From NCBI RefSeq assembly GCF_900411395.1, contig NZ_OXCQ01000014.1, forward strand, positions 1-40,277: DNA of 40,277 nt. The letters run 5' to 3'. The notes under the pieces were generated by a model. That model made no database searches. It had not been told where the DNA came from and saw nothing but the letters and a program-made list of their open reading frames with translations. The number at the start of each line of letters is the position of its first letter. Position 1 is the stretch's first letter. Source of the stretch: Streptococcus sp. 596553 (GTDB taxonomy: Bacteria; Bacillota; Bacilli; Lactobacillales; Streptococcaceae). A program made the position numbers and the translations under genes. Below, piece by piece: positions 25,563-33,096 of the stretch.

Positions 25563-26734
25563 GTTTCTTGATGAAAGATATTTTGCCAGGTTTCGTGGCG
25601 GCGCCAGATACTGGTATGGACGATACCATCTAACTCATAGCAGATGAGTTTTGTTTTCTGACTGATGGAAGTGATTTGGATGTCCTTGATAGCAGCATTC
25701 AAGTCTTTTTCGGCTTTATAAGCCTCTTTATCCATCTGCTCTCCATCCTGACGAATATAGACAAAATCGTCAGCCAAGAGTTCTTCCAGTTGATTTCCTT
25801 GATCAATCAATTGTTCACGCATAAGCAATTTTTTATAGACATTGTCTAAAATTTCATCCTCAGGGATAGGTGCTGGCTCGATATGGACATCGGTGTCAAA
25901 GACGCCAAAACGCTCCTCCAGCATAGACTCGACCTGATCCGCGATTTCATGACTCTCAAAAACAGATAAGTCAGGATTCATTTCTAGCGTAATATCAAGG
26001 TAAATGTTGCTACCGTAGGTGCGACCTCTTTGCGACTTAACCTTGCTGATCTTGGGAATTTCCATAATGGCCTTTTGATAGTCCTCAAGCAGACGATCGT
26101 CAAAGCCATCTGAAAGACTAAAGGAAGACTCGATAAAGATATCATAGGCGGTCTTCAAGATAAAGAAAGTGATGATAATGGCAACCAGTTTATCTACAAT
26201 CGGATAATTGAAACTGCTAGCTAGGATGGCAATAGTCGTACCAAGTGAGGTAACAGCATCAGAAAGATTGTCCTTGGCGGCAGCCTTTAGTGCCTTGGAG
26301 TTGGATTTCTTACTGAGGCGAGTGTTGTAGAGATACACCACAAACATAATCGCTGCAGACATAATTCCTAGAGTTGCACCCAGAGGATCAATGACCGTTT
26401 CTTCCCGACTGAGAATCTTTTGAATGGTATCCCTCAGCACATCAAAGCCGACATAAAACATGATGATGGAAGTGATTAAGCTAGCCAAATCTTCAATCTT
26501 CCAGTGACCAAAACGGTGGTCTCGGTCAGCAGGTTGGCGCGCCATCCGAATGCCAATCAAGAGGGCCACATTTCCAATGATGTCCGATATGTTGTTAAAA
26601 CCATCGGCCACCAAACTGGATGAATGAAGGAGGTGGCCTGTTGCTAATTTTGCTGCAGACAAGATCAAATAGGTTGAAATGCTGATAATGGCCCCACGCT
26701 CAGCTAACTTGAGATTTGAGATAGATTGCTTCAT
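25550..26734 (-). CDS. mntE: Manganese efflux protein MntE (cation diffusion facilitator)
   Basis: 394 aa CDF transporter with six helices in residues about 12-210. The metal site is Asn47/Asp51 (DGFNNISD) in TM2 and Asp155/Asp159 (DNLSDAVTS) in TM5; the Asn-Asp-Asp-Asp set marks the Mn-selective clade. A cytoplasmic CTD (about 215-285) follows. An extra C-terminal part of about 100 residues (about 293-394, with LLADDFVYIRQDGEQM and WRRHETWQNIFHQ) looks like an NTF2/SnoaL-like fold, longer than the usual ~300-aa CDF. Promoter on the minus strand: TTGAAT (plus 26791-26796), 17 bp, TATAAT (plus 26768-26773). Divergent from a riboswitch-controlled P-type ATPase that also exports Mn. Confidence 0.92.
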   Translation of the reverse strand: MKQSISNLKLAERGAIISISTYLILSAAKLATGHLLHSSSLVADGFNNISDIIGNVALLIGIRMARQPADRDHRFGHWKIEDLASLITSIIMFYVGFDVLRDTIQKILSREETVIDPLGATLGIMSAAIMFVVYLYNTRLSKKSNSKALKAAAKDNLSDAVTSLGTTIAILASSFNYPIVDKLVAIIITFFILKTAYDIFIESSFSLSDGFDDRLLEDYQKAIMEIPKISKVKSQRGRTYGSNIYLDITLEMNPDLSVFESHEIADQVESMLEERFGVFDTDVHIEPAPIPEDEILDNVYKKLLMREQLIDQGNQLEELLADDFVYIRQDGEQMDKEAYKAEKDLNAAIKDIQITSISQKTKLICYELDGIVHTSIWRRHETWQNIFHQETKKE

Positions 26735-26767
26735 TCAACTTCCTTTCTAGTCACATAGCATTCTACC

Positions 26768-26796
26768 ATTATACTGGTTTTCAAGGGAAAATTCAA
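26768..26796 (-). promoter_or_regulatory. mntE promoter
   Basis: Minus strand TTGAAT (plus 26791-26796), 17-bp spacer, TATAAT (plus 26768-26773), 33 nt before the start codon. No riboswitch is visible on this short leader. Confidence 0.7.
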
Positions 26797-26815
26797 ACAA
26801 GGCAGTTTTTACTAT

Positions 26816-26843
26816 TTGAAAACTTTTCAAAATTTGGTATAAT
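26816..26843 (+). promoter_or_regulatory. mgtA promoter
   Basis: -35 TTGAAA (26816-26821), 16-bp spacer, extended -10 TGgTATAAT (26835-26843). Confidence 0.75.
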
Positions 26844-26846
26844 AGT

Positions 26847-26972
26847 ACTACTCAAGGGAGTAGCTGGCAGAAACCTGTGATAGTGTCGTCATTCCGAATT
26901 TTATACTGAAAAGTATGCTTTCCGGCACTATCTTAAACAGCGAGACTTGTTATGATTAACAGGTCTCTTTTT
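26847..26972 (+). promoter_or_regulatory. yybP-ykoY manganese riboswitch with terminator
   Basis: The leader carries the conserved core AAGGGAGTAGC (from 26854) and GTCGTCATTCCG (from 26886), hallmarks of the yybP-ykoY aptamer, closed by GATAGTG/CACTATC. The expression platform is a terminator: GAGACTTGTT (26942-26951) / AACAGGTCTC (26958-26967) with one G-U and 6-nt loop, then T5. ACCTGT at about 26873-26878 in the aptamer can pair with ACAGGT of the terminator 3' arm, a plausible antiterminator switch. In S. pneumoniae this riboswitch turns on the downstream gene when Mn2+ is high, as I recall from published work. Confidence 0.88.
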
Positions 26973-27041
26973 GTTTGTCGTGAAAAGATGCGATGAGGGA
27001 AAAGAGAGTCTGTTTTGCACACAATGTCAAGGAGGAGACAC

Positions 27042-29738
27042 ATGTCAAAAGAACAAAAACGCCAAGCGTTTTACACTCAGAGTCCTGAAGAGGTCTTGAA
27101 GGCTGTGGATGCGACCGAGCAAGGTTTGTCATCAAGTGAGGCGGAAAAGCGCCTTGCAGAATTTGGCCACAATGAACTCGAAGAAGGCGAGAAACGATCA
27201 ATCCTGGTCAAATTCATCGAGCAATTTAAGGATTTGATGATTATCATCCTAGTTGCGGCAGCAATCTTGTCAGTCGTGACTTCTGGTGGGGAAGATATCG
27301 CAGATGCCATTATCATTTTAGCCGTAGTTATCATTAACGCTGCCTTTGGTGTTTACCAAGAAGGGAAAGCAGAAGAAGCGATCGAAGCCCTCAAATCCAT
27401 GTCTAGTCCAGCTGCTCGCGTTCTTCGTGATGGTCATATGGCTGAGATTGATTCTAAAGAATTAGTACCAGGTGATATCGTCGCTCTCGAAGCTGGTGAT
27501 GTTGTACCAGCAGACTTACGTTTGCTAGAAGCTAACTCTCTTAAAATCGAAGAAGCTGCCCTGACAGGTGAGTCTGTGCCAGTCGAAAAAGATTTGACAG
27601 TTGAACTTGCTGCAGATGCTGGTATTGGTGACCGTGTCAACATGGCCTTCCAAAACTCAAATGTGACTTATGGTCGTGGTCTTGGTGTTGTTGTCAATAC
27701 AGGTATGTACACTGAAGTTGGTCATATCGCGGGTATGCTCCAAGATGCAGATGAGACGGATACACCACTCAAACAAAACTTGAACAACCTTTCTAAGGTC
27801 TTGACCTATGCTATCTTGGTCATTGCCCTTGTTACTTTTGTAGTGGGTGTCTTCATCCAAGGGAAAAGTCCACTTGGTGAGTTGTTGACTTCTGTTGCCC
27901 TTGCCGTTGCAGCCATTCCAGAAGGACTTCCTGCTATCGTTACCATCGTTCTTTCCCTTGGTACTCAAGTTTTAGCAAAACGAAACTCTATCGTTCGTAA
28001 GTTGCCAGCAGTAGAAACACTTGGTTCAACTGAAATCATCGCTTCTGATAAGACTGGTACGTTGACTATGAACAAGATGACCGTCGAAAAAGTCTTCTAC
28101 GATGCGGTTCTACATGATTCAGCTGATGACATTGAACTAGGTCTTGAAATGCCCCTTCTTCGTTCAGTTGTCTTGGCTAATGATACGAAAATCGATGTGG
28201 AAGGCAACCTGATTGGTGACCCAACCGAAACAGCCTTTATCCAATATGCCTTGGACAAGGGCTACGATGTTAAAGGTTTCTTAGAGAAATATCCACGTGT
28301 GGCTGAGTTGCCATTTGATTCTGACCGTAAGCTCATGTCAACGGTTCACCCATTGTCAGACGGTCGTTTCCTTGTAGCAGTCAAGGGTGCGCCAGACCAA
28401 CTTTTGAAACGTTGTGTTCTTCGTGATAAGGCTGGGGATATTGCTCCGATTGACGAGAAGGTTACAAACCTCATTCATACAAACAATTCTGAAATGGCCC
28501 ACCAAGCCTTACGTGTCCTTGCAGGTGCGTATAAGATTATCGATAGCATTCCAGAAAACCTCACTTTTGAAGAGCTTGAAAATGATTTAATCTTTACTGG
28601 TTTGATTGGGATGATTGACCCTGAACGTCCTGAGGCAGCTGAGGCTGTTCGTGTGGCTAAGGAAGCTGGAATCCGTCCAATCATGATTACTGGTGACCAT
28701 CAAGACACAGCAGAAGCTATTGCTAAACGTTTGGGAATCATTGACGCAAACGATACCGAAAGCCACGTTTTAACTGGTGCTGAGCTCAACGAACTATCTG
28801 ATGAAGACTTTGAAAAAGTAGTTGGTCAATACTCTGTTTATGCCCGTGTGTCTCCAGAACACAAGGTTCGTATCGTCAAGGCTTGGCAAAAACAAGGTAA
28901 AGTCGTTGCCATGACAGGTGACGGTGTCAATGATGCTCCGGCTTTGAAAACAGCAGACATCGGTATCGGTATGGGAATCACTGGTACAGAGGTTTCTAAG
29001 GGTGCATCTGACATGATTCTTGCAGATGATAACTTTGCGACTATCATCGTTGCAGTGGAAGAAGGACGTAAGGTCTTCTCAAACATTCAAAAGACTATTC
29101 AGTACTTACTTTCTGCCAATACTGCTGAAGTATTGACCATCTTCCTATCAACCTTGTTTGGTTGGGATGTTTTGCAGCCAGTTCATCTTTTGTGGATCAA
29201 CTTGGTAACGGATACCTTCCCAGCTATTGCTCTTGGTGTTGAACCTGCTGAGCCTGGTGTCATGAACCATAAACCACGTGGACGCAAGGCAAGCTTCTTC
29301 TCAGGTGGTGTTTTCAGTTCTATCATCTATCAAGGTGTACTCCAAGCAGCTATTGTTATGAGTGTTTATGGACTTGCCCTTCTTTACCCAGTTCATGTGG
29401 GTGACAATCATGCCATTCATGCAGATGCTCTAACGATGGCCTTTGCAACCCTTGGTTTGATTCAGCTCTTCCATGCATACAATGTGAAATCTGTTTATCA
29501 ATCCATCTTGACAGTTGGCCCATTCAAGTCTAAGACCTTCAACTGGTCTATCTTGGTATCCTTCATCCTTCTCATGGCAACAATCGTCGTAGAACCGCTT
29601 GAAGGAATCTTCCACGTAACAAAACTAGACTTGTCACAATGGGGAATCGTTATGGGCGGAAGCTTCTCAATGATTATTATCGTCGAAATCGTTAAGTTCA
29701 TCCAACGTAAACTCGGCTTTGATAAGAATGCGATTTAA
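27042..29738 (+). CDS. mgtA: P-type cation-export ATPase MgtA/CaxP
   Basis: 898 aa from ATG 27042, which has GGAGGA 5 nt upstream; an in-frame TTG at 27015 precedes the RBS. P2A-type ATPase like SERCA and PMR1. Motifs in order: actuator TGES (175-178), TM4 ion-binding PEGLPAIVT (293-301), phosphorylated Asp336 in SDKTGT, hinge MTGDGVNDAPAL, and a C-terminal helix bundle. It was named CaxP for calcium efflux, and later work tied it to Mn2+ export under riboswitch control; the riboswitch supports Mn as at least one substrate. Calls of Mg2+ uptake are probably wrong. Next gene starts 12 nt later. Confidence 0.93.
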   Translation: MSKEQKRQAFYTQSPEEVLKAVDATEQGLSSSEAEKRLAEFGHNELEEGEKRSILVKFIEQFKDLMIIILVAAAILSVVTSGGEDIADAIIILAVVIINAAFGVYQEGKAEEAIEALKSMSSPAARVLRDGHMAEIDSKELVPGDIVALEAGDVVPADLRLLEANSLKIEEAALTGESVPVEKDLTVELAADAGIGDRVNMAFQNSNVTYGRGLGVVVNTGMYTEVGHIAGMLQDADETDTPLKQNLNNLSKVLTYAILVIALVTFVVGVFIQGKSPLGELLTSVALAVAAIPEGLPAIVTIVLSLGTQVLAKRNSIVRKLPAVETLGSTEIIASDKTGTLTMNKMTVEKVFYDAVLHDSADDIELGLEMPLLRSVVLANDTKIDVEGNLIGDPTETAFIQYALDKGYDVKGFLEKYPRVAELPFDSDRKLMSTVHPLSDGRFLVAVKGAPDQLLKRCVLRDKAGDIAPIDEKVTNLIHTNNSEMAHQALRVLAGAYKIIDSIPENLTFEELENDLIFTGLIGMIDPERPEAAEAVRVAKEAGIRPIMITGDHQDTAEAIAKRLGIIDANDTESHVLTGAELNELSDEDFEKVVGQYSVYARVSPEHKVRIVKAWQKQGKVVAMTGDGVNDAPALKTADIGIGMGITGTEVSKGASDMILADDNFATIIVAVEEGRKVFSNIQKTIQYLLSANTAEVLTIFLSTLFGWDVLQPVHLLWINLVTDTFPAIALGVEPAEPGVMNHKPRGRKASFFSGGVFSSIIYQGVLQAAIVMSVYGLALLYPVHVGDNHAIHADALTMAFATLGLIQLFHAYNVKSVYQSILTVGPFKSKTFNWSILVSFILLMATIVVEPLEGIFHVTKLDLSQWGIVMGGSFSMIIIVEIVKFIQRKLGFDKNAI

Positions 29739-29750
29739 GGGAGGTTTCTG

Positions 29751-30542
29751 ATGTCAGCTTATCAATTACCGACCGTATGGCAAGATGAAGCTAGTAATCA
29801 AGGAGCCTTTACGGGCTTAAATAGACCAACAGCAGGTGCCCGTTTCGAACAAAACTTGCCAAAAGGAGAACAACCTTTTCAGCTTTATTCACTGGGAACA
29901 CCAAATGGTGTGAAGGTCACTATCTTATTGGAAGAATTACTAGAAGCTGGTTTTGAGCAAGCAGCTTACGACTTGTATAAGATTGCTATCATGGATGGGG
30001 AACAATTCGGTTCAGACTTTGTAAAGCTCAATCCAAATTCCAAGATTCCAGCCTTGTTGGACCAGTCAGGGACTGAAAATGTAAGAGTTTTTGAGTCTGC
30101 TCATATTCTTTTATACCTTGCTGAGAAATTTGGAACCTTTTTACCAAGTAATCCTGTGGAAAAGGTAGAAGTTTTGAATTGGCTATTCTGGCAAGCAGGT
30201 GCAGCACCTTTTCTAGGTGGGGGATTTGGACATTTCTTCAATTATGCCCCTGAAAAATTGGAATATCCTATTAACCGTTTTACGATGGAAGTGAAACGCC
30301 AGTTGGATTTATTGGATAAGGAATTGGCTCAGAAACCTTATATTGCAGGCAATGACTATACGATTGCAGATATTGCTATCTGGTCTTGGTATGGACAGTT
30401 AGTCCAAGGAAACCTTTATCAAGGTTCTGCAAAATTCTTGGATGCCTCAAGTTACCAGAATTTAGTAAAATGGGCAGAAAAAATTGCCAATCGTCCAGCT
30501 GTTAATCGTGGCATGGAAGTAACTTATAAAGAAATTAAGTAG
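29751..30542 (+). CDS. Glutathione S-transferase family protein (YghU-like)
   Basis: 263 aa, nu-class GST resembling E. coli YghU. An N-terminal extension (1-40) is followed by a thioredoxin-like domain with TPNGVKVTILLEELLEAG (about 50-67), the cis-Pro NPNSKIPAL and ESAHILLYLAEKFG, and then an all-helical C-terminal domain (about 135-263, ending with IADIAIWSWYG). Such proteins act as disulfide-bond reductases with glutathione. Many streptococci import glutathione, so the donor is available. RBS GGGAGG, 12 nt after mgtA, so it is probably in the Mn-riboswitch transcript. Confidence 0.88.
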   Translation: MSAYQLPTVWQDEASNQGAFTGLNRPTAGARFEQNLPKGEQPFQLYSLGTPNGVKVTILLEELLEAGFEQAAYDLYKIAIMDGEQFGSDFVKLNPNSKIPALLDQSGTENVRVFESAHILLYLAEKFGTFLPSNPVEKVEVLNWLFWQAGAAPFLGGGFGHFFNYAPEKLEYPINRFTMEVKRQLDLLDKELAQKPYIAGNDYTIADIAIWSWYGQLVQGNLYQGSAKFLDASSYQNLVKWAEKIANRPAVNRGMEVTYKEIK

Positions 30543-30575
30543 CAAAAAAGTCATCTTCGGATGGCTTTTTGCTAC
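30539..30575 (+). terminator. Terminator after the GST gene
   Basis: A long hairpin GTAGCAAAAAAG...CTTTTTGCTAC with a UUCG tetraloop at its tip (ATCttcgGAT). The U-run is inside the 3' arm. Confidence 0.7.
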
Positions 30576-30591
30576 AGTTGAAGGAAAGGGC

Positions 30592-30628
30592 TTGCAGTTA
30601 TTGGCTTTTGTGCTATAATTGCTATAAT
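30592..30628 (+). promoter_or_regulatory. Two overlapping promoters of the deformylase-like gene
   Basis: TTGCAG (30592-30597), 16 bp, TATAAT (30614-30619); and TTGGCT (30601-30606), 16 bp, TATAAT (30623-30628). Both -10s are extended, because the 9-mer TGCTATAAT is duplicated in tandem (30611-30628). The -35 elements are also offset by 9 bp. Confidence 0.7.
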
Positions 30629-30657
30629 ATAGTAAAAAGTAAGAGGAGTGTGAGGAA

Positions 30658-31068
30658 GTGGAAAAGAAAATTGTGAAGGATATTTTGTTTTTATCTCAGG
30701 TATCTCAGCCGGCAAGTCAGGATGATCTGTATCTTGCCAGAGATTTGCAGGATACACTCTTAGCAAATCGTGAGACCTGCGTTGGTCTGGCTGCCAATAT
30801 GATTGGGGTGCAGAAGCGCGTGATTATCTTTAATCTGGGCTTGGTTCCTGTGGTCATGTTTAACCCAGTGCTCCTGTCCTCTGAAGGACCTTATGAGACA
30901 GAAGAAGGCTGTTTGTCCTTGACAGGTGTGAGACCTACTAAGCGTTATGAAACCATAAGGGTTGTCTATCGAGACAGCAAGTGGCAGGAACAGACCATTA
31001 CCTTGACAGGCTTCCCAGCTCAGATTTGCCAGCATGAACTGGATCACTTGGAAGGACGAATCATTTAG
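30658..31068 (+). CDS. Peptide deformylase-like protein, active-site Gln replaced by Met
   Basis: 136 aa from GTG 30658. Motif 2 EEGCLS (metal Cys85) and motif 3 HELDH (His126, Glu127, His130) are intact. Motif 1 reads GLAANMIG, with Met48 where active deformylases have Gln (GxGLAAxQIG), the residue that stabilises the transition state. The protein ends six residues after motif 3, so the usual C-terminal helix is missing (bacterial PDFs are about 165-205 aa). I recall that the second pneumococcal deformylase (defA/def-2) is non-essential and inactive for this reason. A metal-binding protein with lost or changed function is likely. Confidence 0.85.
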   Translation: MEKKIVKDILFLSQVSQPASQDDLYLARDLQDTLLANRETCVGLAANMIGVQKRVIIFNLGLVPVVMFNPVLLSSEGPYETEEGCLSLTGVRPTKRYETIRVVYRDSKWQEQTITLTGFPAQICQHELDHLEGRII

Positions 31069-31079
31069 GAGGAAAGCAA

Positions 31080-32675
31080 ATGAAACGAATAGTCTTTGAA
31101 CTTATTTTTATCGCAACGACCTGGTATATCTTTTTACCGCCCCTTAACCTGACCAGCTGGGAATTTCTCTTTTTCCTCTGTGGGCATTTGCTGCTTGTAG
31201 CAGTCTTATTTGGCTTTGGCAAGGGGATAAACCTTGTCAAAACAGTTCATGTGCGCCACGGCAAGGCGGAAGCTGACTTAAATCTTGAGGGTTTCAAAAT
31301 CAATCGGTTAGGGAAAGTTCTTTTAGCTTCGATTGGAGGAATTCTTCTCTTAGCAGCCTTGGTTTCCTTGGTGACTTCCAGCATTTTTCAGGCTAAAAAT
31401 TATGCCAATGTAGTCACGGTTACGGAAAAAGACTTTACTGAATTTCCTAAGACTGACACCAGTAAGGTTCCAATCTTAGATAGAAGTACTGCTGAAAAAA
31501 TTGGGGACCGCTACTTGGGTTCCCTAACAGATAAGGTGTCGCAGTACGTAGCGGCAGACACCTATACTCAATTGACGATTGATGGGAAGCCTTATCGAGT
31601 TACGCCACTAGAATACGCAGATCCTATCAAGTGGTTTAACAATCAAGCCAAGGGAATCGGCGAGTATATCAAGGTGGACATGGTAACCGGGAATGCGGAC
31701 TTGGTGGACTTGAAGACACCAATCAAGTATTCGGACTCGGAGTATTTTAACCGCGATGTCAAGCGTCACCTGCGCTTGAAGTACCCAACCAAGATCTTCA
31801 AAACTCCATCTTTCGAGGTGGACGATGAGGGTAATCCTTTCTATGTAGCAACGGTTTACCAAAAGCAATTTGGACTGGCGGTTCCTCGTCCTGTTTCAGT
31901 TATTATCTTGGATGCCACAAATGGAGAAACCAAGGAATACAGCTTGGCAGATGTTCCAGAATGGGTGGACAGGGTCTATCCAGCTGAGGAAACCATCGAG
32001 CAAATCAACTACAACGGCAAGTACAAGGACGGTTTTTGGAATGCCATGATTTCCAAGAAAAACGTGACCCAGACTACCAAGGGCTATAACTACTTGTCTA
32101 TCGGCAATGACATCTATCTCTACACAGGTGTGACGTCGGCTAATGCAGATGAAAGTAATCTTGGTTTCATCCTTGAAAATATGCGAACAGGAGAAATCAC
32201 TAAGTATAGCTTGGCTTCTGCGACCGAAGAATCAGCCCGTGAATCAGCAGAAGGTGCTGTTCAGGAGAAATCCTACAAGGCAACCTTCCCAATCCTCATC
32301 AATCTCAATGACAAGCCTCTCTACATCATAGGCTTGAAGGACAATGCGGGCTTGGTCAAAGAGTATGCTCTGGTAGACGCAGTCGAGTACCAAAATGTTA
32401 TCGTAGCTACGACAGTGGAAGAACTGCTTAGCAAGTACGCCAATAAAAACGATCTTGAAATTGATAATGCAACAATAGAAAGCATCAAGGGTGTGGTAGC
32501 AGACCTCAAATCAGCTGTTATCAAGGGAGACACCGTCTACTTCTTTAAAGTTGATGGTAAGATATATAAGGTTAAGGCCTCAGTATCAGATGACCTCCCT
32601 TATCTTGAAAATGGTAAAACCTTCGAAGGTCAAGTAGGAAAAGACAATTATCTCAAGACCTTTAAAGTGCAGTAA
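31080..32675 (+). CDS. Large membrane-anchored protein of unknown function (531 aa)
   Basis: Three N-terminal hydrophobic segments (about 5-20, 28-46 and 78-101) are followed by a large, probably extracytoplasmic part (about 105-531). This part contains repeated units with the pattern DKPLYIIGLKD..GLVKEYALVDA and NPFYVATVYQ...NGETKEYSLAD, that is, strands with an aromatic doublet ending in EY-(S/A)-L. These resemble PepSY/YpmB-like modules in rhythm, but I cannot place them in a family with confidence. RBS AGGAGG, 11 nt after the deformylase-like gene. Function unknown; conserved in pneumococci as a hypothetical protein as I recall. Confidence 0.8.
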   Translation: MKRIVFELIFIATTWYIFLPPLNLTSWEFLFFLCGHLLLVAVLFGFGKGINLVKTVHVRHGKAEADLNLEGFKINRLGKVLLASIGGILLLAALVSLVTSSIFQAKNYANVVTVTEKDFTEFPKTDTSKVPILDRSTAEKIGDRYLGSLTDKVSQYVAADTYTQLTIDGKPYRVTPLEYADPIKWFNNQAKGIGEYIKVDMVTGNADLVDLKTPIKYSDSEYFNRDVKRHLRLKYPTKIFKTPSFEVDDEGNPFYVATVYQKQFGLAVPRPVSVIILDATNGETKEYSLADVPEWVDRVYPAEETIEQINYNGKYKDGFWNAMISKKNVTQTTKGYNYLSIGNDIYLYTGVTSANADESNLGFILENMRTGEITKYSLASATEESARESAEGAVQEKSYKATFPILINLNDKPLYIIGLKDNAGLVKEYALVDAVEYQNVIVATTVEELLSKYANKNDLEIDNATIESIKGVVADLKSAVIKGDTVYFFKVDGKIYKVKASVSDDLPYLENGKTFEGQVGKDNYLKTFKVQ

Positions 32676-32678
32676 AAA

Positions 32679-32723
32679 AGGCTTATTTAAGAAATATATG
32701 TTATAATAAGGTAAAATAAGCCT
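32679..32723 (+). promoter_or_regulatory. Promoter enclosed by a perfect 10-bp inverted repeat
   Basis: AGGCTTATTT (32679-32688) and AAATAAGCCT (32714-32723) are exact inverted repeats 25 bp apart. The extended -10 TGtTATAAT (32699-32707) lies inside. The repeat could be an operator for the 54-aa gene or, as RNA, a long-loop hairpin ending the upstream gene. Confidence 0.65.
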
Positions 32724-32739
32724 AATGGAGGACAAAGAA

Positions 32740-32904
32740 ATGGGGTTTTATTTGATGGTTGCTTCAATGCTACTTGGATTGCTCGCTTTGAAGATAGGTT
32801 TTTCTCAGTTCAAGGAGAAAAAAGATAAATTCTTATCTATCTTAACAAGTTTAGCTGGCCTAGCCCTTGTTCTCGTGGCTGTCTGGTTAGGATGGCCCAA
32901 ATAA
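32740..32904 (+). CDS. 54-aa membrane protein of unknown function
   Basis: ATG 32740 with GGAGG 8 nt upstream. The product (MGFYLMVASMLLGLLALK...) has two hydrophobic helices (about 3-20 and 32-51) linked by a charged turn (QFKEKKDK), a two-pass hairpin. It has its own promoter and a terminator 10 nt after the stop, so it is a free-standing small gene. The family is not recognised. Confidence 0.8.
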   Translation: MGFYLMVASMLLGLLALKIGFSQFKEKKDKFLSILTSLAGLALVLVAVWLGWPK

Positions 32905-32914
32905 ATAGAGAAGC

Positions 32915-32935
32915 CTCGGTCAAACCGAGTTTTTT
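32915..32935 (+). terminator. Terminator of the 54-aa gene
   Basis: CTCGGT (32915-32920) pairs with ACCGAG (32924-32929), followed by T6. Confidence 0.8.
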
Positions 32936-32936
32936 C

Positions 32937-33049
32937 ATACTCTTCGAAAATCTCTTCAAACCACGTCAACTTTATCTGCAACCTCAAAGCTGTGCTTTGA
33001 GCAACCTGCGGCTAGTTTCCTAGTTTGCTCTTTGATTTTCATTGAGTAT
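32937..33049. repeat. BOX element, internally deleted
   Basis: 113 bp from ATACTC to GAGTAT. The left end (ATACTCTTCGAAAATCTCTT...CCACGTCA) is boxA in reverse. The right end (CTAGTTTGCTCTTTGATTTTCATTGAGTAT-type) is boxC. The middle boxA part that matches the BOXA1R sequence is missing, and CCTCAAAGCTGTGCTTTGAG forms a palindrome. BOX elements are non-coding mobile repeats of pneumococcus and S. mitis. Confidence 0.85.
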
Positions 33050-33061
33050 CAGATGAATGTC

Positions 33062-33090
33062 TTGGTTGTGGCTAAAAAATATGCTACACT
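33062..33090 (+). promoter_or_regulatory. yaaA promoter, predicted leaderless
   Basis: TTGGTT (33062-33067), 17 bp, extended -10 TGcTACACT (33082-33090). With +1 seven bases after the -10, transcription starts at 33097, which is the A of the ATG. The BOX end lies 12 bp upstream of the -35. Confidence 0.7.
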
Positions 33091-33096
33091 ATCAAT

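Noticed and set aside
27015..27041. TTG 27015 as start of mgtA
   Set aside because: The GGAGGA RBS at 27031-27036 points to ATG 27042.
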